From positions 1,115,001-1,179,000 of the forward strand of contig NZ_AP024619.1 of NCBI RefSeq assembly GCF_019668485.1: 64,000 bases of DNA, in the 5' to 3' direction. Position numbers and translations under genes: made by a program. The stretch is from Gelria sp. Kuro-4 (GTDB taxonomy: Bacteria > Bacillota > DTU030 > DUMP01). Shown here one piece after another: positions 46,556 through 55,179 of this stretch (position 1 is the stretch's first letter; every line of letters starts with the position of its first letter). The notes beneath the pieces are model-generated. The model did no database searches, was not told the DNA's origin, and was given only the letters and a program-made list of their open reading frames with translations.

Positions 46556-47890
46556 GTGGGTAGACTTTTTGGAACAGACGGCGTGCGCGGCGTGGCCAAC
46601 GCCGACCTTACCCCCGAGCTGGCCTTTGCGCTGGGCCGGGCCGGGGCTTACGTGCTGACGGACGGGCGTGACCGCTCCCGCCTGGTGGTGGGCCGGGACA
46701 CGCGGCGCTCAGGGGAGATGCTGGAAGCGGCGCTTACGGCGGGGATTCTGTCCGTGGGCGGCGAGGTGCTGAACGTGGGTGTGCTGCCTACGCCGGCCAT
46801 CGCCTACCTCACGCGGGCGCTGGGGGCCGATGCGGGGGTGGTGATCTCTGCCTCCCACAACCCGGTGGAGGACAACGGCATCAAGTTTTTCTCCGCCGAA
46901 GGCTACAAGCTGCCGGATGCGGTGGAGGATCGCATTGAGGCTCTGCTGGGCGAGGCGAACCTGCCGCGGCCCACCGGGGCCGGCGTGGGGATACGGCGGA
47001 GCGTAGCGGAGGCGGGTGAAGTATACCTTAAGCACCTTGACGCGGAGCTGGGGACGGATCTTTCCGGGCTCAAGATTGTGGTGGATGTGGCCCATGGAGC
47101 GGCGTACCAGGTGGCGCCCAAGCTGCTGCGCCGCCTGGGGGCGGAACTCACCGTCTTGAACAACGCTCCTACGGGTGTTAATATTAACGTGAACTGCGGC
47201 TCCACCCATCCTGAAGGCCTTAAGGAGGCGGTGCGGCAGGTGGAGGCCGCTGTGGGCCTGGCCTTCGACGGCGACGCCGACCGCCTTATTGCCGTGGACG
47301 AGCGCGGCGAGGTGGTGGACGGCGACCAGATCATGGCCATCCTGGCGCTGGCGCAGCGGGAGAAGGGCCGCCTGAAGGGGGAGGGGGTGGTGGCCACCTC
47401 CATGAGCAACCTAGGGCTGGAGCTGGCCCTGAAAAAGCACGGCCTTAGGCTCGTGCGCACCCAGGTGGGCGACCGCTACGTGTTGGAGGAGCTCCTGAGG
47501 CGCGGCTGGAACCTGGGCGGAGAACAGTCCGGTCACATCATCAACCTGAACCACAACACCACCGGCGACGGCCTAAGCACTGCGCTGCAGCTGCTAGGCG
47601 TGCTGGTGGAAAAGAAGGTGCCGCTTTCGGAGCTCGCGGCGGTGATGCCGCGCCTGCCACAGCTTTTGGTGAACGTCACCGTGAGCCGCAAAGACGGGTG
47701 GCGGGAAAACCCGGGCATCGCGGCGGCAATCCGGGAGGCTGAGGAGTGTTTGGCCGGGCGCGGCCGTGTGGTGGTGCGGCCCTCCGGGACGGAGCCCCTC
47801 ATGCGCATCATGGTGGAGGGCGAGGACGCCGGCCTTTTGCGGCGTCTGTGCGATGATCTCGCCGCCGTGATTACCCGCGAACTCGCGTAA
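46556..47890 (+). CDS. glmM: Phosphoglucosamine mutase
   Basis: The enzyme turns glucosamine-6-phosphate into glucosamine-1-phosphate for UDP-GlcNAc synthesis. The 444-residue protein has RLFGTDGVRGVAN at the start, the phosphoserine loop VVISASHNPVEDNG (Ser near 100), the metal loop FDGDADRLIA and the phosphate-binding RPSGTEPLMRIM. GTG 46556 is taken as start because AGGGGGA lies just upstream and the family begins near this residue. It is 36 bases after cdaR. GlmM can inhibit CdaA in related bacteria. Confidence 0.95.
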   Translation: MGRLFGTDGVRGVANADLTPELAFALGRAGAYVLTDGRDRSRLVVGRDTRRSGEMLEAALTAGILSVGGEVLNVGVLPTPAIAYLTRALGADAGVVISASHNPVEDNGIKFFSAEGYKLPDAVEDRIEALLGEANLPRPTGAGVGIRRSVAEAGEVYLKHLDAELGTDLSGLKIVVDVAHGAAYQVAPKLLRRLGAELTVLNNAPTGVNINVNCGSTHPEGLKEAVRQVEAAVGLAFDGDADRLIAVDERGEVVDGDQIMAILALAQREKGRLKGEGVVATSMSNLGLELALKKHGLRLVRTQVGDRYVLEELLRRGWNLGGEQSGHIINLNHNTTGDGLSTALQLLGVLVEKKVPLSELAAVMPRLPQLLVNVTVSRKDGWRENPGIAAAIREAEECLAGRGRVVVRPSGTEPLMRIMVEGEDAGLLRRLCDDLAAVITRELA

Positions 47891-48017
47891 GGGCGTGCTT
47901 CATGGCGCCCGTATCCCGCATAGATTACTGTAAGGGGGTGATGTGGAGGGAGAAAGAGCACAGCTGCCCTTACCAACGCGGAAAGGGGGAATGACCGGCG
48001 CCACGCAGGTTAAGATG

Positions 48018-48206
48018 GCGTTAAACGATCTCAAGCGCCCGAACTCCCCGGCGACGCCCGGCCGGCGGCGAACCGGCCCTCGGGGAGTTGACGAGGAAGG
48101 GGTTTATCGAAGTCTTCGGCGGATGCCCCTCGGGTTCTCACCGCCCGTAAGGCCTTCCTGAAAGCCCGGGAGCGATCTCGGGGACAAAGGGAACGCCAGG
48201 TGAAAA
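48018..48206 (+). ncRNA. glmS ribozyme
   Basis: The leader of glmS carries the conserved ribozyme blocks: AGCGCCCGAACT after the cleavage point (between A48034 and G48035), a variable stem, GTTGACGAGG, GGGTTTATCGA, TTCGGCGGATGCC, then GGTTCTCACCGCC and GACAAAGGGAACGCC. It is cut when glucosamine-6-phosphate binds, lowering glmS expression. Spacing to the glmS start is about 105 bases. Confidence 0.97.
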
Positions 48207-48312
48207 GGGTGTCTGTGCCCCGCGCGGCACGCTGTCCCACCCTTCCGGTGTGTCTTTGCCACGCCCGGAAGGCTTGGTTGAATTTTGCCTTAAATTAAGG
48301 AGGTTGAGCCGT

Positions 48313-50136
48313 ATGTGCGGCATTGTCGGTTATATCGGTCACCGTAAAGCGGTGCCCGTCCTGATTGAAGGTTTAAAGAAACTCGAGTACCGAGGCTACG
48401 ATTCCGCCGGCGTGGCGGCCGTGGTGGATGGCCGGATCTGGCTGGAGAAGGCGGTGGGGCGCCTGAGCGTGGTGGAGGAGCGCCTGCGGGACAAGGACAT
48501 CCCCGCCCGGGTGGGCATCGGCCACACCCGCTGGGCCACGCACGGCCGGCCGTCCGACGCAAACGCCCACCCGCACACCGACTGCACCGGCCGCTTCGCC
48601 GTCGCCCACAACGGGATCATCGAAAACTACGCCGACCTTAAAGCCGAGCTGGAGGAAAAGGGTCACACCTTCAAGTCCCAAACCGATACCGAGGTTTTGG
48701 CCCACCTCCTCGAGGACCTGTACAAGGGCGACCTGGTGCGCGCCGTGCGCCAGATGGTGGCCCGTCTGGAGGGCTCCTATGCCCTGGCCGTCCTGGCGGC
48801 CGACGAGCCCGATAAGGTGGTGGCGGTGCGGAAAGACAGCCCGCTCGTGGTGGGCCTCGGCCGGGGCGAGAACTTTCTCGCTTCCGACATCCCGGCCATC
48901 CTCGAGCACACCCGCGAGGTTTACATCCTACAAAACGGCGACATGGCCGTCCTTACCGCCGGCGGCGTAGAGCTTACGGACACCAAGGGCCTGCCCATCG
49001 CGCGCGAGGTCTTCCATGTGAAGTGGGATCCGGTACAAGCCGAAAAGGGCGGCTACGAGCACTTTATGCTCAAAGAGATTTTTGAACAACCCCGCGCCCT
49101 GCGCGACACCATGGCCGGCCGCCTGAAGAACAGCCACGTGGAGCTTAGCGAGGTCGGCATCGACGATGAGAGCATCCGTGCCCTGCCCAAGGCCTTTATT
49201 GTGGCCTGCGGCACCGCCTATCACGCCGGCCTGGTGGGCAAGTACGTCCTGGAGAAGCTGGCCCGCCTCCCGGCGGAGGTGGACATCGCCTCCGAGTTCC
49301 GCTACCGCGACCCGCTCCTTCGCCCCGAGGACCTGGTGATCATCATCAGCCAGTCCGGCGAGACAGCCGACACCCTGGCCGCCCTGCGCGAGGCAAAGCA
49401 GGTGGGGAGCCGGATCCTCGCCATCACCAACGTGGTGGGAAGCTCGGTCGCCCGCGAGGCGGACGACATCATCTACACCTGGGCCGGCCCCGAGATCGCC
49501 GTGGCCTCCACCAAGGCCTACACCACCCAGGTGCTGGCGCTGGTGCTCTTGGCGGTGCGCTTCGGCCTGGCACGCGGCACCTTGAGCGCGGAAAAAGCGG
49601 AGGAGATCACCGCGGCCCTCCGGCTGCTTCCGGACCAGGTGCAGGAGATTCTGGAGCAGGCGCCCGCCATCAAGGCGTTGGCCGAGAAGGTGAGCGAGAG
49701 CGAGCACGCCTTCTTCATCGGCCGCAGCATCGATTACGGCGTGGCCATGGAAGGGGCGCTCAAGCTCAAAGAGATCTCCTACCTCCACGCCGAGGCCTAC
49801 GCCGCCGGCGAGCTCAAGCACGGCACCCTCGCCCTCATCACCCGCGGCGTGCCGGTGATCGCCTTGGCCACGCAACCGGACATCTATGAGAAGATGCTCA
49901 GCAACATCCAGGAGGTAAAGGCGCGCGAAGGGCATGTGATCGCCGTCGCCCACGAGGGCGACCGCGGCATCACCCGCCTGGCCGACGAGGTCTTCTACAT
50001 CCCGCGCACCGTCAAACCCGCCTCCGCCGTCCTCACCGTCATCCCCCTCCAACTCCTCGCCTACTACGCCGCCGTCGCCCGCGGCTGCGACGTCGACAAA
50101 CCGAGAAATCTCGCCAAAAGCGTCACCGTAGAATAA
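48313..50136 (+). CDS. glmS: Glutamine-fructose-6-phosphate aminotransferase
   Basis: The 607-residue enzyme makes glucosamine-6-phosphate. Cys2 of MCGIVGYIGHRKAV is the glutaminase nucleophile. The N-terminal Ntn domain has HTRWATHG and HNGIIENY; two SIS domains follow with SQSGETADTLAAL and EISYLHAEAYAAGELKHGTLAL. ATG 48313 follows AAGGAGG. The longer frame starting at 48250 is not used because GlmS needs an exposed Cys2. It is controlled by the glmS ribozyme and completes the cluster with GlmM. Confidence 0.97.
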   Translation: MCGIVGYIGHRKAVPVLIEGLKKLEYRGYDSAGVAAVVDGRIWLEKAVGRLSVVEERLRDKDIPARVGIGHTRWATHGRPSDANAHPHTDCTGRFAVAHNGIIENYADLKAELEEKGHTFKSQTDTEVLAHLLEDLYKGDLVRAVRQMVARLEGSYALAVLAADEPDKVVAVRKDSPLVVGLGRGENFLASDIPAILEHTREVYILQNGDMAVLTAGGVELTDTKGLPIAREVFHVKWDPVQAEKGGYEHFMLKEIFEQPRALRDTMAGRLKNSHVELSEVGIDDESIRALPKAFIVACGTAYHAGLVGKYVLEKLARLPAEVDIASEFRYRDPLLRPEDLVIIISQSGETADTLAALREAKQVGSRILAITNVVGSSVAREADDIIYTWAGPEIAVASTKAYTTQVLALVLLAVRFGLARGTLSAEKAEEITAALRLLPDQVQEILEQAPAIKALAEKVSESEHAFFIGRSIDYGVAMEGALKLKEISYLHAEAYAAGELKHGTLALITRGVPVIALATQPDIYEKMLSNIQEVKAREGHVIAVAHEGDRGITRLADEVFYIPRTVKPASAVLTVIPLQLLAYYAAVARGCDVDKPRNLAKSVTVE

Positions 50137-50142
50137 AACCCA

Positions 50143-50182
50143 GTGCCGGGCGCCTGGGAATACTTCCCAGGCGCCCGGGCTG
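50143..50182. repeat. Palindromic element after glmS
   Basis: GGGCGCCTGGGAA and TTCCCAGGCGCCC form a 13-pair stem next to a CCGGG. It may end glmS transcription and belongs to the GGTGCCGGGCACCTGGG repeat family seen at 51033, 51610 and 52820. Confidence 0.65.
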
Positions 50183-50541
50183 TCCGTGTGGGGCCTGGTG
50201 GTCCTCATGCTGGCGGCCGCTCGGTCAGGCTCTAGCGCCCGCATAACTCGGCGAGAACTTACCAATACATTTCGAGTGGTCCGGCGGCTGCAGAAATAGC
50301 CATGCACCGAACCTTTGGGAAGTTGTTGAGGTGAGGAGGTTTTCTGTTCAAACGCTTCTTGCCAAGCGCTCGCGGCGGGCGCCTGGCAGCAGGGTTGAGA
50401 AGGTCCGATTGCGATGAAACAAAGTGACCCCGCTTTCGTCTAACAGGATGAGAGGAGCAAATGGTGCTCCGCCACGCTCCTTCTCTTGAGCAGGTTTTTC
50501 GACAGCTGTGCCGAAGATTTATCATAAAGGGGGTGGGGACG
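50183..50541. other. Intergenic stretch without a recognised gene
   Basis: About 360 bases between the glmS repeat and the nuclease gene. I see no convincing gene, no known RNA motif and no good sigma-A promoter. The frame from 50461 into the nuclease lacks a ribosome site. Confidence 0.5.
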
Positions 50542-50964
50542 GTGTCCGAGATTGAGGTGGAAGTGCAGGCTGTGGCGGTGGACCAAAGCGGCAACCACAT
50601 GGTGATGTTAGGTGACAAAGAGAAAAGGAAGCTGCTGCCGATAGTGATCGGCCCGGTGGAGGCCAGGGCGATTTGGATGAACCTGCAGGGAATCACCCCC
50701 GAACGCCCGCTGACCCACAACCTTCTTAAGCACCTGCTGGACCTGGTGGGCGCCAAAGTGCAAAAGGTCGTGATCACAGACATCAAGGACGGCACCTTCT
50801 ATGCTCTCCTCCATGTAGAATACGGCGGCGAAGTCCACAAGGTGGATGCGCGTCCCAGTGACGCCATCGCTCTGGCTCTGGCCTTTGACGCGCCTGTCTA
50901 TATCGACCTGCGGCTCATCGAGTTTACCTTGGACCCGGCCGACCTGAACATCCAGCACAACTAA
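50542..50964 (+). CDS. Bifunctional nuclease (BFN/DUF151) family protein
   Basis: The 140-residue protein has the compact BFN fold of bacterial DUF151 and plant bifunctional DNase/RNase: LLPIVIGPVEARAIWMNLQG, RPLTHNLLKHLLDLVGA, VVITDIKDGTFYALLHVE and the RPSDAIALALAFDAPVY ending that is the family hallmark. GTG 50542 follows AAGGGGGTG at six bases; upstream frame codons add 27 residues of no homology. The cellular role in Bacillota is not known. Confidence 0.88.
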   Translation: MSEIEVEVQAVAVDQSGNHMVMLGDKEKRKLLPIVIGPVEARAIWMNLQGITPERPLTHNLLKHLLDLVGAKVQKVVITDIKDGTFYALLHVEYGGEVHKVDARPSDAIALALAFDAPVYIDLRLIEFTLDPADLNIQHN

Positions 50965-51032
50965 CAAGACGATCTGGTCTCTAGGCCAACCGAAAGAAAG
51001 CCCGGCTTTGTCTGCGGGAGCTGTGTATCGCC

Positions 51033-51073
51033 GGTGCCGGGCACCTGGGGAGAAATCCCAGGTGCCCGGCACC
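51033..51073. repeat. Near-perfect palindrome GGTGCCGGGCACCTGGG
   Basis: GGTGCCGGGCACCTGGG and its exact inverse CCCAGGTGCCCGGCACC flank a seven-base loop, giving 17 paired bases. The right end touches the truncated PIN gene. Related elements lie at 50143-50182, 51610-51650 and 52820-52838. Confidence 0.75.
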
Positions 51074-51442
51074 CTACGTTATCCACGACGACATCCGGCG
51101 GTGACGAAGTGGCTGGGTTCCTTCGCTGACTCCCCTGAACGCTTAGCAACTTCGGTAATAAGCGTTGCTGAGTTTTTCACCGGCCTGCCACCGGCACAAA
51201 GGGCAGCGGCGCGGAAGTACCTCAGGGCCTTCACCGTTCTGCCCATTTCCTTCGAAGATGCCGTGCGGGCAGGGGAGATCCGGTGGGAATACCGGGGCCA
51301 GGGTGTTACCTTGGGTTTGCTGGATGCCCTGCAAGGGGCCTTGGCGGAACGGAGGAACTTGACGATAGCCACATCCAACGCCCGCCGCTTTCCCTGCGTA
51401 CCTACCTTTGACCCTCGGCTTTATGAGAGCCGGCTTGTTTAG
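51074..51442 (+). pseudogene. Truncated PIN-domain (VapC-type) toxin gene
   Basis: The frame ending at 51442 encodes the middle and end of a PIN protein: TSVISVAEFFTGLP (second acidic residue Glu), RAFTVLPISFEDAVRAGEI, LLDALQGALAERRNLTIATSNARRF. The N-terminal strand with the first catalytic Asp (LLDTSVLID in relatives) is absent. Upstream sequence is replaced directly by the palindromic repeat at 51033-51073. No VapB-type antitoxin is next to it. It is best read as a fragment. Confidence 0.7.
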
Positions 51443-51861
51443 AGCGGCTGTCACCACGCTAAGAGAGCCCGGCTTGCCGGCCAAGTCGGGCTTGCCTGTT
51501 ACCCGGCCCCTTCCCTTATGTGGCCCAAGGAAAGGGGACGCGTCTATCCTTCGAGGAAATGCAAAAGATCGCCGGGTCCATAAAGTAAAGCCCCGCAGCC
51601 GATCAAAACGGTGCCTGGCGCCGGGCGACACCACCAGGCGACGGGCACCGCTTCTCTTCGCACCGTATCACGGCAGAGGCAAGCAGGGCGCGGGTTGGGC
51701 ACTGCCCAAGGCATTTTTCTTGCTGACTGAGCCGGCGCTGGAGGCGGTGGGAGAAGGAATCCGGCCCGCCCTGGTGAAGTTAATGAAAGTCACAATTGAA
51801 CCGGCCTTGCTCTTAATGGCCCGGCAGGCCTGCTCCGGATAACGTAGAGGAGGAATAGTGA
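51443..51861. other. Intergenic stretch with one repeat element
   Basis: About 420 bases without a recognisable gene. It contains an imperfect palindrome near 51610-51650 (CGGTGCCTGGCGCCGGGCG...GGCGACGGGCACCG type) of the same family as 51033-51073. The open frame across it has no family resemblance. Confidence 0.5.
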
Positions 51862-52752
51862 GTGAGCGAGCGCGAGTTCTACCTGGTGGACGTGTTTGCC
51901 GAGGAAAAGTACGCCGGCAACCAGCTGGCGGTGTTCACGCAGGGTCACCTTTACACCGATGCCGAGATGCAGAAACTCACCAAGGAGATGAACTACTCCG
52001 AGAGCACCTTCATCTTTCCTTTGGAGAGCGCCGGCAATACCTTCAAGGTGCGGATCTTTACCCCGGCCCGGGAGGTGCCCTTTGCCGGCCACCCTACCCT
52101 GGGCACGGCCTATGTAATCCTCAAGGAGTTTGTGCGCGCGCCGGTGCCGGAGGTGGTGCTCGACCTTAAGGTGGGGAAAATCCCCGTGGCCGTAAGCTAC
52201 ACGGCCGCCGGGGAGATTGCAGACCTCGTCATGAAGCAGGTGGAGCCCACCTTTGGCCCTACGGTGGATGCGGCCGGCGCTGCCGCGGTTCTTTCGTTGC
52301 CGGCGGAGGCGGTGGACACGCGCTATCCCGTGCAGGAGGTTTCCACGGGCCTGCCCTTCCTCATCGTCCCGCTTACATCCCTGGCGCACGTGCGCGCCGC
52401 CCAGGTGAACCTGGACCGCTTGGCGCACCTGTGGGAGCGGCTGGAGGCGCGCGGCATCTTAGTGTTCGCGCCCGAGACGTACACTCCCGCCGGCCGGCTC
52501 AACGTCCGCGTGTTCGTCCACTACCTGGGGGTTCCGGAAGACCCGGCCACCGGGAGCGGCAACGGCTGCCTGGCGGGTTACCTGGTGCAGCACAACTACT
52601 TTGGCACCTCCAGTATTGACATCAAGGTGGAGCAGGGGTACGAGATCGGCCGCCCCTCCGCCCTTCGCCTCAAGGGCCACCTGGAAGACGGCCACATCAA
52701 CGTTTACGTCGGCGGCCGTGTCGTCCCCGTGGCCAAGGGGCGGCTGCTCTAG
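51862..52752 (+). CDS. PhzF-family isomerase/epimerase
   Basis: The 296-residue protein has the diaminopimelate-epimerase-like fold of PhzF proteins. The catalytic Glu is in MNYSESTFIF (near residue 45), FTPAREVPFAGHPTLGTAYV marks the first half, and EDPATGSGNGCLAGYLV the second. Start at GTG 51862, behind GAGGAGG with an eight-base gap. No phenazine genes are near, so the substrate is unknown. The next gene, a DSD/threonine-aldolase-like enzyme, may be co-transcribed, 112 bases on. Confidence 0.9.
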   Translation: MSEREFYLVDVFAEEKYAGNQLAVFTQGHLYTDAEMQKLTKEMNYSESTFIFPLESAGNTFKVRIFTPAREVPFAGHPTLGTAYVILKEFVRAPVPEVVLDLKVGKIPVAVSYTAAGEIADLVMKQVEPTFGPTVDAAGAAAVLSLPAEAVDTRYPVQEVSTGLPFLIVPLTSLAHVRAAQVNLDRLAHLWERLEARGILVFAPETYTPAGRLNVRVFVHYLGVPEDPATGSGNGCLAGYLVQHNYFGTSSIDIKVEQGYEIGRPSALRLKGHLEDGHINVYVGGRVVPVAKGRLL

Positions 52753-52864
52753 CAACGTGATCATGATCGCCTTAATGTGATCAAAGCGCCCCGAAATGCT
52801 CCCATCTACGGCCGGCACATTCCCAGGTTCCCGGCACCACCGCAAAAGGAGAGTGAGCAGGGAA

Positions 52865-53965
52865 ATGCGGGTTGAAGACATCGACACGCCGGCGCTGCTG
52901 GTGGATGTTGCTATCATGGAGGAGAACCTGCGCTGGATGCAGGCGAAGGCGGACCGCGCGGGGGTGAAGCTGAGGCCGCACACCAAGACGCACCGCACGC
53001 CGGCGCTGGCCAGACGCCAGGTAGAGCTGGGGGCGCACGGGATTACCGTGGCCAAGCTGGGCGAGGCGGAGGTGATGGTGGAGGCGGGCCTTAGCGACAT
53101 CTTCATCGCCAACGAGATCGTAGGACCGTTGAAGCTTACGCGCCTGCGCCGGCTGGCGCGCCGCGCGCGCCTGGCGGTGGCGGTGGACAGCCCAGTACAG
53201 GTACACGCGCTCGCGGAGACCTTCGCGAGCGAGGCGGAGCCGCTGGATGTGCTGATTGACGTGGATACAGGCGATGCCCGCACCGGGGTGCAGCCGGGGC
53301 AACCGGTCCTGGAACTGGCCCGCCTCGTCAGTGCTGCACCCGGCCTACGCCTCAGGGGCATCTATACTCACGAGGGCCACAGTTACGGCGCACCGGACGT
53401 GGCCGCGGTGCAGGCGGTCTTTCGCCGCAGCCAAGAGGATATGCTGGCCACGGCTGCTCTCCTGCGGCAACACGGCCTGCCGGTGGAAGAGATCAGTGTG
53501 GGCGCCACCCCGGCGCTCCTCGTGGCGGACATCCTGCCCGGCATCACCGAAATCCGCCCCGGTACGTACATCTTTCTTGACGCGGCGCAGGCCAACCTCC
53601 TGGGTACCTACGCGCGCTGTGCCCTCACTGTGCTGACCACGGTGACCAGCCGCCCCACCCCCGAGCGCGTGGTGCTGGACGCCGGGGTGAAGGCCCTTAC
53701 CGCCTTCGTGCGCGGCGCCGGCGTCTGCCAGACGCACGGGTACGGGGTGCTCAAGGGCCTGCCGCACCTCCACCTGGAGAAGCTGTCCGACGAGCACGGC
53801 GTCTTCACCGCGCTGCCCGGCCGTGCTTGGGCCATCGGCGACCGGGTTGAGATCATCCCCAACCACGCCTGCCCCACCTGTAACCTCTACGACCGCATCT
53901 ACGGCGTGCGGGACGGCCGAGTTGTCAACGCCTGGCCCATCCTGGCCCGCGGTGAATCTCGGTGA
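52865..53965 (+). CDS. D-serine dehydratase/D-threonine aldolase-like PLP enzyme
   Basis: The 366-residue protein has the alanine racemase-type barrel of fold-type III. The PLP lysine lies in LRPHTKTHRTP (near residue 42). The C-terminal metal site is IPNHACPTCNLYD, whose His and Cys bind zinc in D-serine dehydratase and a metal in D-threonine aldolase. Start at ATG 52865; the upstream frame has no better site. A D-amino-acid substrate is likely; the exact one cannot be told. Half a palindromic repeat lies just before it. Confidence 0.87.
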   Translation: MRVEDIDTPALLVDVAIMEENLRWMQAKADRAGVKLRPHTKTHRTPALARRQVELGAHGITVAKLGEAEVMVEAGLSDIFIANEIVGPLKLTRLRRLARRARLAVAVDSPVQVHALAETFASEAEPLDVLIDVDTGDARTGVQPGQPVLELARLVSAAPGLRLRGIYTHEGHSYGAPDVAAVQAVFRRSQEDMLATAALLRQHGLPVEEISVGATPALLVADILPGITEIRPGTYIFLDAAQANLLGTYARCALTVLTTVTSRPTPERVVLDAGVKALTAFVRGAGVCQTHGYGVLKGLPHLHLEKLSDEHGVFTALPGRAWAIGDRVEIIPNHACPTCNLYDRIYGVRDGRVVNAWPILARGESR

Positions 53966-54027
53966 CCAGAAGCTCGAACGGTGCCGAAGCATGGGTTAGA
54001 ACAGGAGAATTTGTTGATTTCTAGTTT

Positions 54028-54056
54028 TTGACTGCTTTTCCACCAAGCGGTATAAT
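54028..54056 (+). promoter_or_regulatory. Promoter of the MEDS-type sensor gene
   Basis: TTGACT, a 17-base spacer and TATAAT. Confidence 0.88.
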
Positions 54057-54098
54057 ATGTCAGGATGAGGGAGTACTGGCAAGACCGAGGAGAGGAGA

Positions 54099-54995
54099 GT
54101 GCACTCCTTGAGTGCCGGCGGCATGGAGTATCAAACAGCGGATCCAGCGTGGCGTCACGGGGTGGCTTTTACGCAGGGTGATCTTCTGCCGCAGCAGTTC
54201 GCCCTTGCCCCTGCTCCCCGTGACGCCAAGTTTATTTGGGCCAAACGCTCCAAACGCTCACCGGCAGCGAAGGACGGCTCGGAAACGGTTGTCCTGCCTG
54301 CCTGGGCCGGTGGGAAGGCGGTCGTCGTTTCCAGCGAGCGGCTCTACGCAGCACCGGGTAAAGGGTGGCGCGAGCGACTACTCACTTACTGGCGTAACGA
54401 GTGGAAAGAGGCCCGGGCAGAGGGGTACACGCAGCTCTTTGCCGTGGGTGAAGTGGATTTGCCCCTGCCGGTTCCGTTCCCGGAGGTGGTGCATTACGAA
54501 CGGGAAGTGGATGTCTTCCTGCACCAGGTGCCTTTTTCCGCGCTTTGTGTGTATGATCTCTTTCAGGTGAACCGCGGCCAGGCGCTGGACCTGATATATG
54601 CGCATGATTACTTCTCCATTGAGGTACTGCCGGGCAAAGTCTTCGGCCCCGTATCGCGCAGACAGCTGCCCCTTTCGGGGCAGCTGGCCGATCTGGTGGA
54701 TTTCGGCTTGGAACTGGCACGCCTGGGGCGGACCAAGAAGGCCCTCGCAGTAGAACAGGCCCGGCTGGCCGCCCTTTCGGATGCGTTGGCCGCCATCCTC
54801 GGCCGGTTAACCGACCAGCTGACGGTGGTGGCGGGTTTTGCAGAACTGGACTACCAGGTAGAAGCGGCGGCGAGGCGGGAACAGCCTCCCGTCCATCCCC
54901 TGCTGAGTGCTGCCCGCGAGGCGGCGGCTACTGTGAAAGACCTGGGGCACTGGCAGCAGCAGCTCATGCTGGCCATCGCCCGGCCCGACCCTTAA
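54099..54995 (+). CDS. MEDS-domain sensor-like protein with HisKA-like tail
   Basis: I recognise this only by pattern. The 298-residue protein has a middle part like the MEDS sensory domain (DcmR type): WRNEWKEARAEGYTQLFAVGE, VVHYEREVDVFLHQVPFSALCVYDLF, and HDYFSIE. The last 70 residues (LAAILGRLTDQLTVVAGFAELDYQ..AAREAAATVKDL) look like a HisKA helical hairpin, but the usual phospho-acceptor His is missing and no ATPase domain follows. GTG 54099 has GGAGAGGAGA upstream. It is monocistronic, with its own promoter and a terminator. It might bind a partner kinase or act as a stand-alone regulator. Confidence 0.6.
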   Translation: MHSLSAGGMEYQTADPAWRHGVAFTQGDLLPQQFALAPAPRDAKFIWAKRSKRSPAAKDGSETVVLPAWAGGKAVVVSSERLYAAPGKGWRERLLTYWRNEWKEARAEGYTQLFAVGEVDLPLPVPFPEVVHYEREVDVFLHQVPFSALCVYDLFQVNRGQALDLIYAHDYFSIEVLPGKVFGPVSRRQLPLSGQLADLVDFGLELARLGRTKKALAVEQARLAALSDALAAILGRLTDQLTVVAGFAELDYQVEAAARREQPPVHPLLSAAREAAATVKDLGHWQQQLMLAIARPDP

Positions 54996-55014
54996 TTCGC
55001 CTGCTCTGCCCGGC

Positions 55015-55045
55015 GACGCGGGTAAGTACCCGCGTCTTCTTTTTG
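55015..55045 (+). terminator. Terminator after the MEDS-type gene
   Basis: GACGCGGGTA and TACCCGCGTC form a ten-pair stem with a two-base loop, followed by TTCTTTTT. Confidence 0.88.
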
Positions 55046-55071
55046 TTTCAGCATGCGAACGATAGTATGAT
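55043..55071 (+). promoter_or_regulatory. Promoter of the NCS2 permease gene
   Basis: TTGTTT, a 17-base spacer and TATGAT, beginning in the T-run of the preceding terminator. Confidence 0.7.
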
Positions 55072-55091
55072 TGGCAGCAAAAAAGTTCGGA
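55055..55091 (+). promoter_or_regulatory. Paired PurR boxes
   Basis: CGAACGATA (from 55056) and AAAAAGTTCGG (to 55090) are inverted, with 24 bases between the CGAAC and GTTCG cores. This is the same core spacing as in the operator at 27486-27523, and overlaps the promoter's spacer and start region. Confidence 0.78.
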
Positions 55092-55179
55092 GCAGGCCTT
55101 GATTTCCAGCCGATAAACCCTTAGAATAAGGAATAGTTCGGGGATAGGGAAGAAGAACTGTACTCGAGGAGGTAGCGCA

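Noticed and set aside
47943-48161. 72-aa open frame before glmS
   Set aside because: It overlaps the conserved core of the glmS ribozyme.
51408-51842. 144-aa open frame after the PIN fragment
   Set aside because: No ribosome site or recognisable domain, and it crosses a palindromic repeat.
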